In this document: piece by piece, positions 30,439 to 39,600 of the stretch
How the letters are laid out: each line of letters opens with the position of its first letter
Position numbering within the stretch: the first letter of the stretch is position 1
Origin: Daldinia sp. FL1419
Taxonomy: Eukaryota; Ascomycota; Sordariomycetes; Xylariales; Hypoxylaceae
Direction: 5' to 3'
Length of the DNA stretch: 39,600 nucleotides
Assembly (NCBI GenBank): GCA_025201765.1
Contig: MU623560.1
Span: 1-39,600 of the forward strand
Notes under the pieces: generated by a model
The model's database searches: none
Told to the model about the DNA's origin: nothing
What the model saw: only the letters and a program-made list of their open reading frames with translations
Translations under genes and position numbers: made by a program

Positions 30439-33400
30439 ATGAGGTTCACAAAGGTTATCGGCGGTATCACCACCGCCCTGCTCGTGAACGGCGTATCGGG
30501 TGCCAGGTTACCCAAGAGACAGGACGCTCCTCTGGCTAGTACGAGCATACCGGCTCCTCCTCCTCCTCCTGCATCAACCTCGACACCGGATCCGCCGCCG
30601 CCTGCGGAGACGCTTACCCCTCCAGAGACATTAACACCGGTCCCTGAGCCAACGTCTTCTGAAGCGCCGCCGCCGCCTCCACCATCGTCTACGGAGGCTC
30701 CCGCCCCACCTCCCTCAAGCTCTTCTGAGGCCCCACCACCGCCTCCGACTTCCACCGAGGCTCCGCCGCCGCCGCCGCCATCTTCTACTGAAGCTCCGGC
30801 ACCGCCCAGCTCGACTCCTTCCCCAACTTCGAAACCGGCGCCCCCGACCACGTCTTCCACTACTGTGACTTCTGCTACTTCTAAGCCCGCACCCCCTGCT
30901 CCGGTAGAGACATGCACTGCGCATTTGCTAGTAGACGACTTCTCACAATGGGAGACCGGCGAGAACTCCCTCGAGGGAGCCACGAGCGGTAAGAATATAC
31001 TCTAACATTATTATAGAAACAAGTGCTAAACCCCTGAACAGATGACCAAACCATGAACGCCACTAGCACCGATGGTGGTATCTTGACTTTTACGCCCAAC
31101 AACATCGATGTCTCGTACATCTACGAGCAGTTCAACTGCCTAGACACTGTAGCACACGGATACGACTCCGTATCGTTCGAAATCAAGGGACCCGAGGCAG
31201 CCTCCGTCTCTATTGAGCTACAGACTGTGTCCGATTGCTCTAACACTGAATACCAGAGCTACTACTACACCCTTGACGGCCTAAGCGGCTCCCTGCAGAC
31301 AATCAACATCCCGCTAAACAGCTGGGAGGGAGCTAGCCTAGAAGGAGTCGTCGGTGTTCTATGGTACGGCTTCTCGGCTGGTATGACCGGTACCGACAAT
31401 AAATGGCAGCTAGACAACTTACAATTCCTCTGTGCTGACGTCCCACCTCCCGAGGACCCTGAACCCCCTGCAGAAACACCGGCTCCCACTTCCGAGCCCA
31501 ATCCCGATGATCCAGTGACCGTTACTACTACTATATACATAACACTACCTGGCGGTGACGTTACTACGACCACCGAGACAACTACGGGAAGCTGGAGCAC
31601 GCCCGGCAAGCCAACGACTACGAAGCGAACTACTACTAGCCGCCTAGGATGGCCTACTATTACCACTCGTCCTATTTGGCCTACCGATCCTCCATGGTGG
31701 GATGATGACCCATGGGGCGACGAGCCAGGGTGGGGAGGTTGGTCCGATAGCCAAGCTGCGCCGCAGCAAGTAAGTGCCACTACTACTGCTGTCGTTACGC
31801 AGATAGCTCAGCCGTCAGCAGAGGCCAAGCCAATCGTAGCTCGTGAGGAAGCTGCTCAGTGCGATAATATTCTAGTTGACGACTTCATCTCTCAATCTCG
31901 CCTGACATTCCTCTACTACAATGCCCTATTGAAGTCGAGCAGTGACGACGGAACAATGAAGTCGGTTGTGGTCAAGGACAACAGGGTTACTTTCACCCCC
32001 GTGGATACCGACTCGTACTGGTACACTCAACTTGGCTGCCTCGATGCCGAGCAATACGGAGGAATCTCTCTTCGCATCTCAGCTGCCGCCGGTACAACTT
32101 TCGATGTTCAGCTTTCTTCGACCAAGGGCAAGTGTGGAACCGAGAACGCCAATGATGTTGTCTTGACTTCGAAGCAACTCGGCTGGACTTTCAACGGAAA
32201 GGAGCAGTTATACTCTATTCCCTTCTCCAAGTTCGAGGGACTTGACCTGACCAAATTTGAAACTATCCTCGTTTCCAACTTGAAGAAGCCTGTTACCTTT
32301 GGACCTGTTGCCTTGTACTGTGGAAACGAGGTTGTCGAGTACATCCCCCCTGCGGTCATCGAGCCATCCGGACCTACCGAAACCGTACCAGCACCCCCTA
32401 GTAAAGCTACCAACCTCGTGATCGACAAGTTCGCCGACTCAGAGACAAACGCCTTGGGACAATGGCACGGCGCAGACGAGGGAATGACCTTAACTTTTAG
32501 GAAGAACACCATGACCCTCAAAACCAATGATTCGGACCTGATGTGGGTTACGCAAGTCGCCGAGACTTGCAAAGACTTGACCGAGTTCGACGGATCGTAC
32601 CTCCACGTCGCCTACACGGGAAGCAACCTATTCACCATCGCTCTGCAGCAACACAACTCGGAGTGCAACAACGACATCTACCCGTACCCCGAGACCTGGG
32701 ACTCCCTCGAGGCCTCGCGCTACAGCACCGAGACTGACATCTGGATCCCGCTGAACCACTTCAACGTGGACCGCAAGCGGGCCATCGGCTTCGCCTTCAA
32801 GGGCTTCTACAGCACGACGCCCACCGTCTTCTCCAAGATCGAGATCGTCAACAAGATCCCTGAGGACTTCCAGGTTCCCGAGAAACTACCTTCCGGCCAG
32901 TTCATCTTTGCCTGCAAGCGACCCAACTCATTCGCTTTTGCCATCGACGACGGAGACCCAGTGTTTGCGCAGCAAGTCATGAAGACCATCGACGACGAGG
33001 GTATTACCGTGACGTTCTTCACCGTCGGCGCTCCCCTGCGAGACCCCACCACTAACCTCAGCGCTATCTACAACGAGATGGCCGCCAAGGGACACCAAAT
33101 CGCACTACACAGCTACACGCACCCACCTCTCGAGGGCCTCCCCGACGACGCGTCCATCGACTGGGAGTACTCGAACGACATCGAAGCCGTGAAAGAAACC
33201 TTCAACGGTCTCACGCCCAAGTACTTCCGCCCGCCGTTCGGCACGGAAGGCGCGCGCATGCGACAGCGCCTCGCCGCGCTCATCGAGGACCCGTACATCG
33301 TGCAATGGAGCGTCGACGTCGAAGACTGGCTATGGGCAGAGTCCGACACGCCGGAGAAGCAGCTCGAGGCGTTCAAGCGGGACGTGGCGGCGGGCGGCAA

Positions 33401-33551
33401 CATCGTCGTGATGCACTACCTGTACAACAGCACGGTCAGCTACCTCAAGGAGTTCATCCAGATCGCCAAGGCCACGGGAAAGCAGCTCATGCGCGTGGAC
33501 CAGTGCATGATGGACCCGAACGCGCCACCTCTACCTAGGGAGGAGGAATAA
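30439..33551 (+). CDS. Secreted multidomain polysaccharide deacetylase (CE4/NodB) with three N-terminal modules
   Basis: Exons 30439-30988 and 31042-33551 give 1019 residues; the 53-nt intron (GTAAGA, CAG) splits an Asp codon. Residues 1-22 are a signal peptide, then a Lys-Arg site, then a Pro/Ser/Thr/Glu linker of repeated SSTEAP-PPPP units (~30-150). Three similar ~150-residue beta-rich modules follow (~155-315, ~455-610, ~640-795), each beginning with LVDDF or VIDKF and paired cysteines, like galactose-binding/CIA30-type folds. A Thr-rich and Trp/Asp/Gly-rich spacer (WWDDDPWGDEPGWGGW) separates modules one and two. The C-terminal NodB domain (~812-1010) keeps the metal and catalytic motifs: AIDDGD, HSYTHP, RPPFG, DVEDW and VVMHYL. 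The family removes acetyl groups from chitin or related glycans. No GPI signal or membrane helix follows, so it is probably secreted or wall-bound. Confidence 0.85.
30655..30810 (+). repeat. Coding minisatellite for SSTEAPPPPP units
   Basis: About five imperfect units of roughly 30-36 nt encode Ser/Thr-Ser/Thr-Glu-Ala-Pro followed by a proline run. This is the disordered stalk after the signal peptide; unit number is likely to vary between strains. Confidence 0.7.
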
Positions 33552-34427
33552 AGGGGTTGTGCAGTTTGGGGTTTGGGGTTAGGGGTATGTGAGGAATGTA
33601 TGTATATAAAATTGGCTTGATTCGCTCCGCCTTGCTAGTTCTTAATGGAAATACTAAGTAGGCTTGACATATTTAAGTTGTTCGTGTAAGAGCCAGACTG
33701 CGAGTGCTATGATTTACTGTGATGTAGGTCTTTAATAATCGCCCTGATAGATCTCCAGCTCCACAAAGGAGGCTCTCGCCAACAATTCTATCCATAGACA
33801 TGGGGTTTGTCGATATGGCAGAACAAAACTTGAAGTGTATGGTTACGTCCGACAATGATAGTCATAAAAAAGCCTATGTATATGGTTGAATAGCTTTTTT
33901 TAATCCTTATATGAGGATTCATTGTTGCTCAGGCAATCTATCGCGCAGCAACACTACCTACGCGAAGTATCACAATGTTATGTACTTACATCTGGAATAG
34001 ATCTAGGGTATGCCTCGATACAACCACTATCATGCATGTAATATACTACACATGGAGGGCGCGTTGCCATAGCAGAAGGAATGGCGGGCATCCAATGGTA
34101 AGCTATCGATTAAACAACCTCATTGTCTGGAACGAGATATATATGAGAGCCCTGTGCGCCAGCGAGGTTGCGAGTAGTCTTTCTGTTTGTTTTTGTTCAG
34201 TCATCTTGTTTCTTCTCAATGATGTTATTCCAGCCCCTATGCATTCACATGTCTGTTTGCACTTATATGTATAAGTACCTATCTTTGCTTGCAGCATGAA
34301 TTTCATTTCGACAATCCTTTCCTCCAGCAATCCTTCCTAGCAATCATAAAAGCTTCTCACTATTCGAATAATAGGACCTACTCTATCCTCCAAGTGAAAC
34401 ACACCATCACAATAGTCACTTACGGCC
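33552..34427. other. Intergenic between deacetylase and catalase-related genes
   Basis: Begins with a G/T-rich 3' flank (TTTGGGGTTTGGGGTTAGGGG). The open frames at 33975-34330 have no family likeness. Presumed to hold the 3' end of the first gene and the promoter of the second. Confidence 0.5.
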
Positions 34428-35415
34428 ATGCCTCTTCCTTCGGATCCAAAGGCCGTCGAGCTTGGCGATAGCATAGTCGATGAGTTATTCGGTATCTATG
34501 ATCCGAACCCTGGAATACGACCCAGTACGTTTTGATCAAGCAATTTTAATAAGTACGAGATATGCTAATAATTCTATAGCTTATGCCAAAGGAATTCTGC
34601 TATCGGGCAAATTCAGCCCTTTCCCAATATCAAGAACACTCTCTAAGGCACCTCACTTCAAAAGGTCTTCTGTTCCTGTCATAGTACGCTTCTCCAGTTC
34701 GACCGGTTTTCCAAACATCCCAGACACCGATCCCAACGGCAACCCACGTGGCTTCGCCATCCGCTTCGTGCTACAAGACCATCCCCGCCGCCTTCATACG
34801 GATATTATCGCCCATTCAGTCGACGGCTTCCCAGCCTCGACCGGGGAGGAAGCCCTCGAGTTCTTCAAGGCAGTCAAGAACGGTACCATGGACGATTATC
34901 TCGTCTCTCACCCAAAAGCCCTAGCTTTCGTCCGAACCCCCAAGCCGACCCCAGCTGCCTTCGGCCGGGAAAAATACTACGGCGTCACCGCATACAAGTT
35001 CATCGCAGAGGACGGAAGAGAGACATACATCCGGTACCGCATCGTCCCCTGTGCCGGTGAAGCACACCTCGACGACAACGCCTTGAAAAGTCAACCCCCG
35101 TTATTTCTCTACCACGGCGTAGAGAAACAGTTCCAATCCGGGCCCATTTTGTTCGCGCTAAAGGCACAAATAGCAGAACCTGGTGATATAACCAACGACA
35201 GCACCGTGAAATGGCCCGACGACCGACAGGAAGTCACTCTCGGCTCTATCCAGCTGCTCGATATCATGGAAAATCAGAATCAGGAGCAGAGGAGAATAAT
35301 CTTCGATCCGATCCCGAGGGTTGAAGGGATCGAACCGTCGGATGATCCGCTGCTAGATGTTCGTGCTGCAGCCTATTTATTGAGCGGTCGTGAGAGGCGT
35401 GGTCCTGGAAACTAA
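34428..35415 (+). CDS. Catalase-related heme protein (SrpA-like), distal His apparently replaced by Tyr
   Basis: Exons 34428-34524 and 34580-35415 give 310 residues; the 55-nt intron has donor GTACGT, branch-like GCTAAT and acceptor TATAG. The N-terminus MPLPSDPKAVELGD and join ...NPGIRP-TYAKGILLSGKFSP match the short catalase-related family, which lacks the C-terminal domains of true catalases (this is ~310 residues against ~500 or more). NPRGFAIRF is the conserved heme-pocket stretch, and VRAAAY near residue 292 fits the proximal R-x-x-x-Y heme ligand. At the distal position, where HAKG is expected, the protein has YAKG (Tyr34). No signal peptide or peroxisomal SKL end. Such proteins act as heme peroxidases or lyases on peroxides; activity of this one is uncertain. 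Confidence 0.82.
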
Positions 35416-35777
35416 GGGGAGTACGGGATAGTTATTATGGTACTATTCCATTACTATTTCTTTTTTTCGGGATATTTCTACAGATTCTCGATATTTTAGA
35501 TAATGGCTTAACTGAATAGAATTTGTACGCACACTCATATTGTTTCACTGCTAAGTGTAAAGAAAAAAGAGATTTAATAGTCTTAACTCCATCCCAGGTA
35601 AAATAACTCAGTAACATTATAAGCGCCTCTCTAGTATACCTAGGTAATCATATGCATCTAGATAAAATACGCTTTGGCGCGCCATGTCTCATATACCTAA
35701 GAACTCGTTATAAACAGTGGACACGCCCTTATCAGCGGCACCACGAGCCTCCCCTATTTTGACATGCTGATAATAAA
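35416..35777. other. Short interval between convergent catalase-related and GH125 genes
   Basis: Contains both 3' flanks and an AGTATACCTAGGTAATC motif near 35633-35649. Nothing else seen. Confidence 0.55.
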
Positions 35778-37724
35778 TCATATTTCGTAAGGGTATGCAG
35801 GTGCTTTAAAGATCAGGTGGGGTTTCCTCTTGGCCAGATCGAGTATCGTCTCCGCGAACACACCGTTCGCCCCTATAGTTTGGTTAGTAAACCTTACGGC
35901 GCGGTCTAAGGAGTCCGAAGATTCTTTAAAGCTTACAAGCAAACCAGCTTCCTAATGATCACAGTCAGAGACGTCATCCAAGAGAGGGGGGGGGGGAGGG
36001 GAGGGATGTGTGAGAACTCACGTGTATACGAATGGATCAGATTGACATCAACACTTTCATGGATCAGACCGAGTTTCCCCGACTTGAGAACCAGATTTAG
36101 GCATTCGGTTATTTCTTCATCGTCGTCGGACGTTTGGGCCTGAATGAGAAGACTCATTGGCCAGGCATTCGAAAGGCCAATGTGAGGGCCTAGTGTGCAT
36201 TAGCGCAACCCGGAATCGAGGAGTAGGGAAGTGACCGACCTCCAATGCCTTTGAACTCTCTTCCGGTGAGATAGTAAGGGTTCGACCCTTTCGCGAGTAG
36301 CATTCGCCGCGTGTTTTGGTAGGTTTCGTCGCTCGCCTTCAGAAAGCCCATGAGGGGCAGGGCTAAAAGAGAAGGGTAGTTCGCATCGTCCATTAGAATA
36401 GATGACCCGTATCCGTCCACCTCGTATGCAAAGATTTCGCCAAACTCCTTATGTTGGACAGTTCCATGATCCCAAACCCCATCGTTGATGGTTTGGCTCC
36501 ACGTCTCGACTTTCTGGGCTAAAACGTTCTTGCCGGCACTCCTGAGAATATTGGAAGTTCGCTTCAATTCCACAGCCATCATTGCATTAGCTGGAATGAA
36601 GAAACCCAGAATAGTGGCGTCATCGCTTGGCCGAAATGCGGACCGTACAAGACCGGTACCGTTGTTAAGAGGATTTCCTACACCCCTCAAGCTAAGTGTT
36701 TCGGTCCCCGTGTTTGTATTGCGGTTAAAAGTATACTCATTGCGCCGATAGTGACCCGTCTCCGGATCAAAAGTGGACATAGACTGCTGCTCGAGGACAT
36801 CCAATAGAGTCTCCAATGCCAAATACCAACGCGACGTCAAATAATCGGTGGATCCGGTATGATCGTTGAAGTCATTGGAGAGGGCGAGGAAATGCGCGAG
36901 CGAGTCTAATTCATACTTGCACTCGAAGACGAACGAAGGCTCATACGCGGGATGAACAACATCATCCTGGCCGTTATGCGACACTGGCAGCCCGCTAATG
37001 GGCGGGGGCTGGAAAGCATTGCAATACGGCGATTCAATGACGTATTCAGATTGGGTGTTTATCGCGCCTAAGATCAAGTCGTATATGGCCGGGTCCTTTT
37101 TTGCTAAAGGCTGGTAGGGAGAAAGTTGGTTGGTCGAGTCCCTAAGCCATTCAGCAATGATATCTCCGGTGATGATGAATGAATGGGGCCCTTCCCATTT
37201 CCCTTCATCGTACGAACCTCTCCAGGCCTTCTTTTTATTACCAGAACCTTTAGTGTGGAACTTGACTGTGGTATCTGTTGTAGACTAGGATCGTTTGTCT
37301 CGGTCAGTTGTATCAGCTATCAATGGTAGGGTCGTACAGGTTATAGGTACGACCATAGGAAGACTAGGTATATATAAATCGAACTAACAGGAAAGGCGTT
37401 CTCGAACAGACGCGCTAGATCAGGGTCTTTCATGCGAGAAGTCACATCCTTTATAACTTGCTCGATAGCGTCAGACTGAAAAGTACGACATCTAGGATCA
37501 GGTCTCTGGAAAGGTAATCCGAGAGGGCCTTCACTAAGAGGTCGGTGCGGATATGCCGAATATTGTGTATAATCGGGGCAAGCTTCTTCATAATCGAATG
37601 AATCCAAAGGGAGCTGTTCCTGGCCGTAGGGTTGACGTCCTGAACCCAACGCGAAGCTCGTATACAAGGTCGCAAGCAACAAGCTTGCGCTTACTGGATT
37701 TACTGAACTCATAAATCTAGTCAT
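35778..37724 (-). CDS. GH125 exo-alpha-1,6-mannosidase-like protein (Mug157 family)
   Basis: Five exons on the minus strand: 37724-37389, 37284-36240, 36189-36022, 35951-35937 and 35872-35778, giving 552 residues. Every join restores family sequence: ENAFP-STTDTTVKFH, GIGG-PHIGLSNAWPMSLL, HSYTR-SWFA and WANGVFAETILDLAKRKP. Introns are 104, 50, 70 and 64 nt. Residues ~1-27 form a secretion signal. Conserved motifs include SFIITGDIIAEWLRDSTNQL, FRPSDDATILGFFIPANAM, AYEVDGYGSSILMDDANYPS and LIHESVDVN. GH125 enzymes release mannose from alpha-1,6-linked mannan or N-glycans by inversion, with an Asp acid and a Glu base. Without the introns the frame appears to end early at 36190, which would wrongly suggest truncation. 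Likely secreted, acting on wall or substrate mannans. Confidence 0.88.
35937..35951 (-). other. 15-nt microexon of the GH125 gene
   Basis: Exon of 15 nt encoding most of R-S-W-F-A-W, flanked by acceptor CATTAG and donor GTAAGC. It is needed to make the conserved YTRSWFAWAN motif. Confidence 0.8.
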
Positions 37725-38079
37725 TTACGAGGGCGTGAGCTGTTACAGCCCTATACAAATCATGAAATGTTCATAAAGTTTCATAAAGAAAGGGGAGGAT
37801 ATAAAATCGGATTATTACGAAGCGGACCACTTTTGACTTTTGACTTTTGACTTTTGAAATTCGACTTTAATAATTATAATAAGAGAAAGTCGGGTCGGAG
37901 CAGTGCCGCAATCTGCAGGGTCCTGCGGCCGTTCCTTACTACCAAAGGGACACGCTGACAGTTGCCCAATGCAACGGTAAAACCTTAGTGGATGGAAAAC
38001 TCCCCGCAATACGATAACTAGTTAATTTAAGTGCAAAGCTACGGAACTGAGTCAAACTTGCAACTTATCTCAGTGGGAT
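37725..38079. other. Upstream region of the GH125 gene
   Basis: Holds the presumed GH125 promoter and a CTTTTGA heptamer repeated four times at 37830-37857. No gene recognised. Confidence 0.5.
37830..37857. repeat. CTTTTGA heptamer array (4 units)
   Basis: Four perfect tandem units (read as TCAAAAG on the minus strand) about 105-135 bp upstream of the GH125 ATG. Confidence 0.8.
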
Positions 38080-38185
38080 TCAGACTAGGAGGACGGTTTT
38101 TCTTTGTACCTTTTGAGCCACAACACTTTTCAGCCAATCAAATCCCTGACATATCCCTCCTACTAAAAACCGTTTCTTAGTCTGA
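38080..38185. mobile_element. Small terminal-inverted-repeat element (MITE-like)
   Basis: About 106 bp bounded by imperfect 21-22-bp inverted repeats: TCAGACTA then ACGGTTTTT at the left (38080-38101), and the complement AAAAACCGT then TAGTCTGA at the right (38165-38185). No coding capacity and no clear target duplication. It lies exactly at the edge of the right AT-rich block. Confidence 0.5.
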
Positions 38186-39600
38186 GGTACGAATGTAATT
38201 ATTTATATGAAAATTTTTTATATCAAAAATTATAAATATTAAAATAATTATTATAATTGAGAAATAAATATTAGAATTTATTTTAATATATATAATTAAA
38301 TTATTATAAATTTAATATAATTTTTTTTATATTTTTATAATATTTAATTATTAATATATTTTATAAAGATGGATTTATTATTTAAATTATTATTATTCTT
38401 ATTATTATTTATTTAGTTATTATATTAAAATAATTTTATAAAAATGGATTTATTATTTGAATTGTTATTATTTTCATTATTATTTTTTCAATTATTATAT
38501 TAAAATATTTTAAATATTAATTTTTTATACAATATATTAAATAATTTTTTTTAATGATAAAATTGAGATAGAATTTAATATTAAAAGAAATTTTAATAAA
38601 TATAAATTTTTTTTAAATATAATTATTAATATTATAACCAATTTTTAATAAATTTATAATTATATTTATAGGTATGGTTTTAAACAATTCTTAAAAGATT
38701 GGATTTTATCCCAGATCAATAATGGACAAAATTCTGGTCCGAGATTATGTAGTATAGCTAATATATTTTAAAAGCCTTATATATATATATATTTAAAAAT
38801 AATTGGTGTTAATATTTAGGTTATAGAAAATGATGGTAAAAATAAAAATAATAAAGTTATTAATTAAAAAATTAATAAAATATTTTTTATATTAAGAAAA
38901 GAATTTTCTTTTTTGATAACCTAATTAATATTTAGTATATTTGGTATAAAATTTTTTATAAATTTGGTTAATAATAAATATGTTGTTAAAGATGTTGATA
39001 ATATTGAATGGATTAATAATATTTTGATTAAGAGTTAATTTTAAATATTAATTATAATTTTAATATTAATTAAATTTTTTAATTAAATTCTTATTTATAA
39101 ATAAATTAAATGGAATTTGTATGAGATAGATTCTAAATTTCTTATTTTTATAGCATATATAATTATTTTAATATTATTATATTTATTTATATTATAATAA
39201 TTTATTTTTTTATTTTTTATAATAAATTTTTATTTTTATAATAATAGGATATTATATTAAATAATAAATATGTTGGCTTATTTAGGCATCTTTTTTAATT
39301 ATAGAATAATGATAAGTATTATAAATAAAGTAATTAAGTAAGCATAAATATATTATAATATTTAGGGGTTTTAAAAATAATTATTAATATAATATATAAA
39401 AAAATTTTAAATATATTGTTTATGATCCTATTATTATATATATATATAATAATTATAATTTTAAAAATATTATTAAAGATTTATAAAAAGGTAAAAGAAA
39501 TATAATGAAGAATTTAATTAACTACTTTTTTATTATTAATTTTAATATTAATAACTTTTTTTATTAAAAGGATTAATATATTAAAATTTTATTTAAATAT
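38186..39600. repeat. AT-rich block, probably RIP-degraded repeat DNA
   Basis: Almost all A and T, stops in every frame, no gene. A short island of mixed composition around 38690-38760 (with GGACAAAATTCTGGTCC) is the only part with residual complexity and may be a less mutated fragment of the original element. The block runs off the window end. Confidence 0.75.

Noticed and set aside
30375..30983. Minus-strand Gly/Val-rich frame opposite the proline-rich linker
   Set aside because: Mirror of the proline repeats in the deacetylase gene; no independent support.
33565..33590. TTTGGGGTTAGGGG as a telomere-like repeat
   Set aside because: Only one TTAGGG-like unit, within the 3' flank of a gene; no array.
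36190..37077. Reading GH125 as a truncated pseudogene ending at 36190
   Set aside because: The stop lies inside a 50-nt intron; splicing restores PHIGLSNAWPMSLL and the full C-terminus.

Overview
The window is nuclear DNA of a filamentous ascomycete (Pezizomycotina, probably Sordariomycetes). The evidence is short introns (50-104 nt) with GT-AG ends, compact genes on both strands, proteins typical of moulds (a HET-domain remnant, a CE4 deacetylase, a GH125 mannosidase, Dbp7, TRAPP Trs85), and GC-balanced gene DNA set beside very AT-rich blocks whose repeat copies differ almost only by C/T and G/A transitions, the signature of repeat-induced point mutation (RIP).

Layout. An AT-rich block fills 1-1190. 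A housekeeping cluster follows: a CHM7-like ESCRT-III protein (1778-3233, +), a Rad18-like E3 ligase (3374-4720, -), and the Cdc27/POLD3 subunit of DNA polymerase delta (5239-6673, +). Rad18 and POLD3 diverge from one 518-bp interval carrying three ACGCG cores and a likely 5' leader intron; both proteins act on PCNA. A 3.8-kb gene-free stretch leads to a 1175-residue mitochondrial-type PPR protein (10505-14032, +), which converges on the DEAD-box helicase Dbp7 (15162-17468, -).

From 17.5 to 23.2 kb the DNA is gene-poor: possible remnants of a lost gene, a small secreted cysteine-containing protein (20452-20948, +) and a truncated HET-domain pseudogene (21728-22195, +). The Trs85/TRAPPC8 gene follows (23267-25594, -). 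A compound inverted repeat (26684-28204) sits next, with two repeat families each in inverted pairs and strong RIP marks.

The right third holds proteins of the cell surface or secretory route: a 1019-residue secreted protein with a proline-rich linker, three beta-sandwich-like modules and a C-terminal NodB deacetylase (30439-33551, +), a catalase-related heme protein lacking the expected distal histidine (34428-35415, +), and a GH125 alpha-mannosidase with four introns and a 15-nt exon (35778-37724, -). A small terminal-inverted-repeat element (38080-38185) borders the second AT-rich block (about 38190-39600).

No rRNA, tRNA, CRISPR array or obvious biosynthetic cluster was recognised. I found no clear new multi-gene system. 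The best leads are the RIP-marked compound palindrome, the deacetylase architecture, the histidine-less catalase relative, the shared Rad18/POLD3 control region and the 15-nt exon. Gene models were spliced by hand from splice-site consensus, reading frame and remembered family conservation, without transcript evidence.
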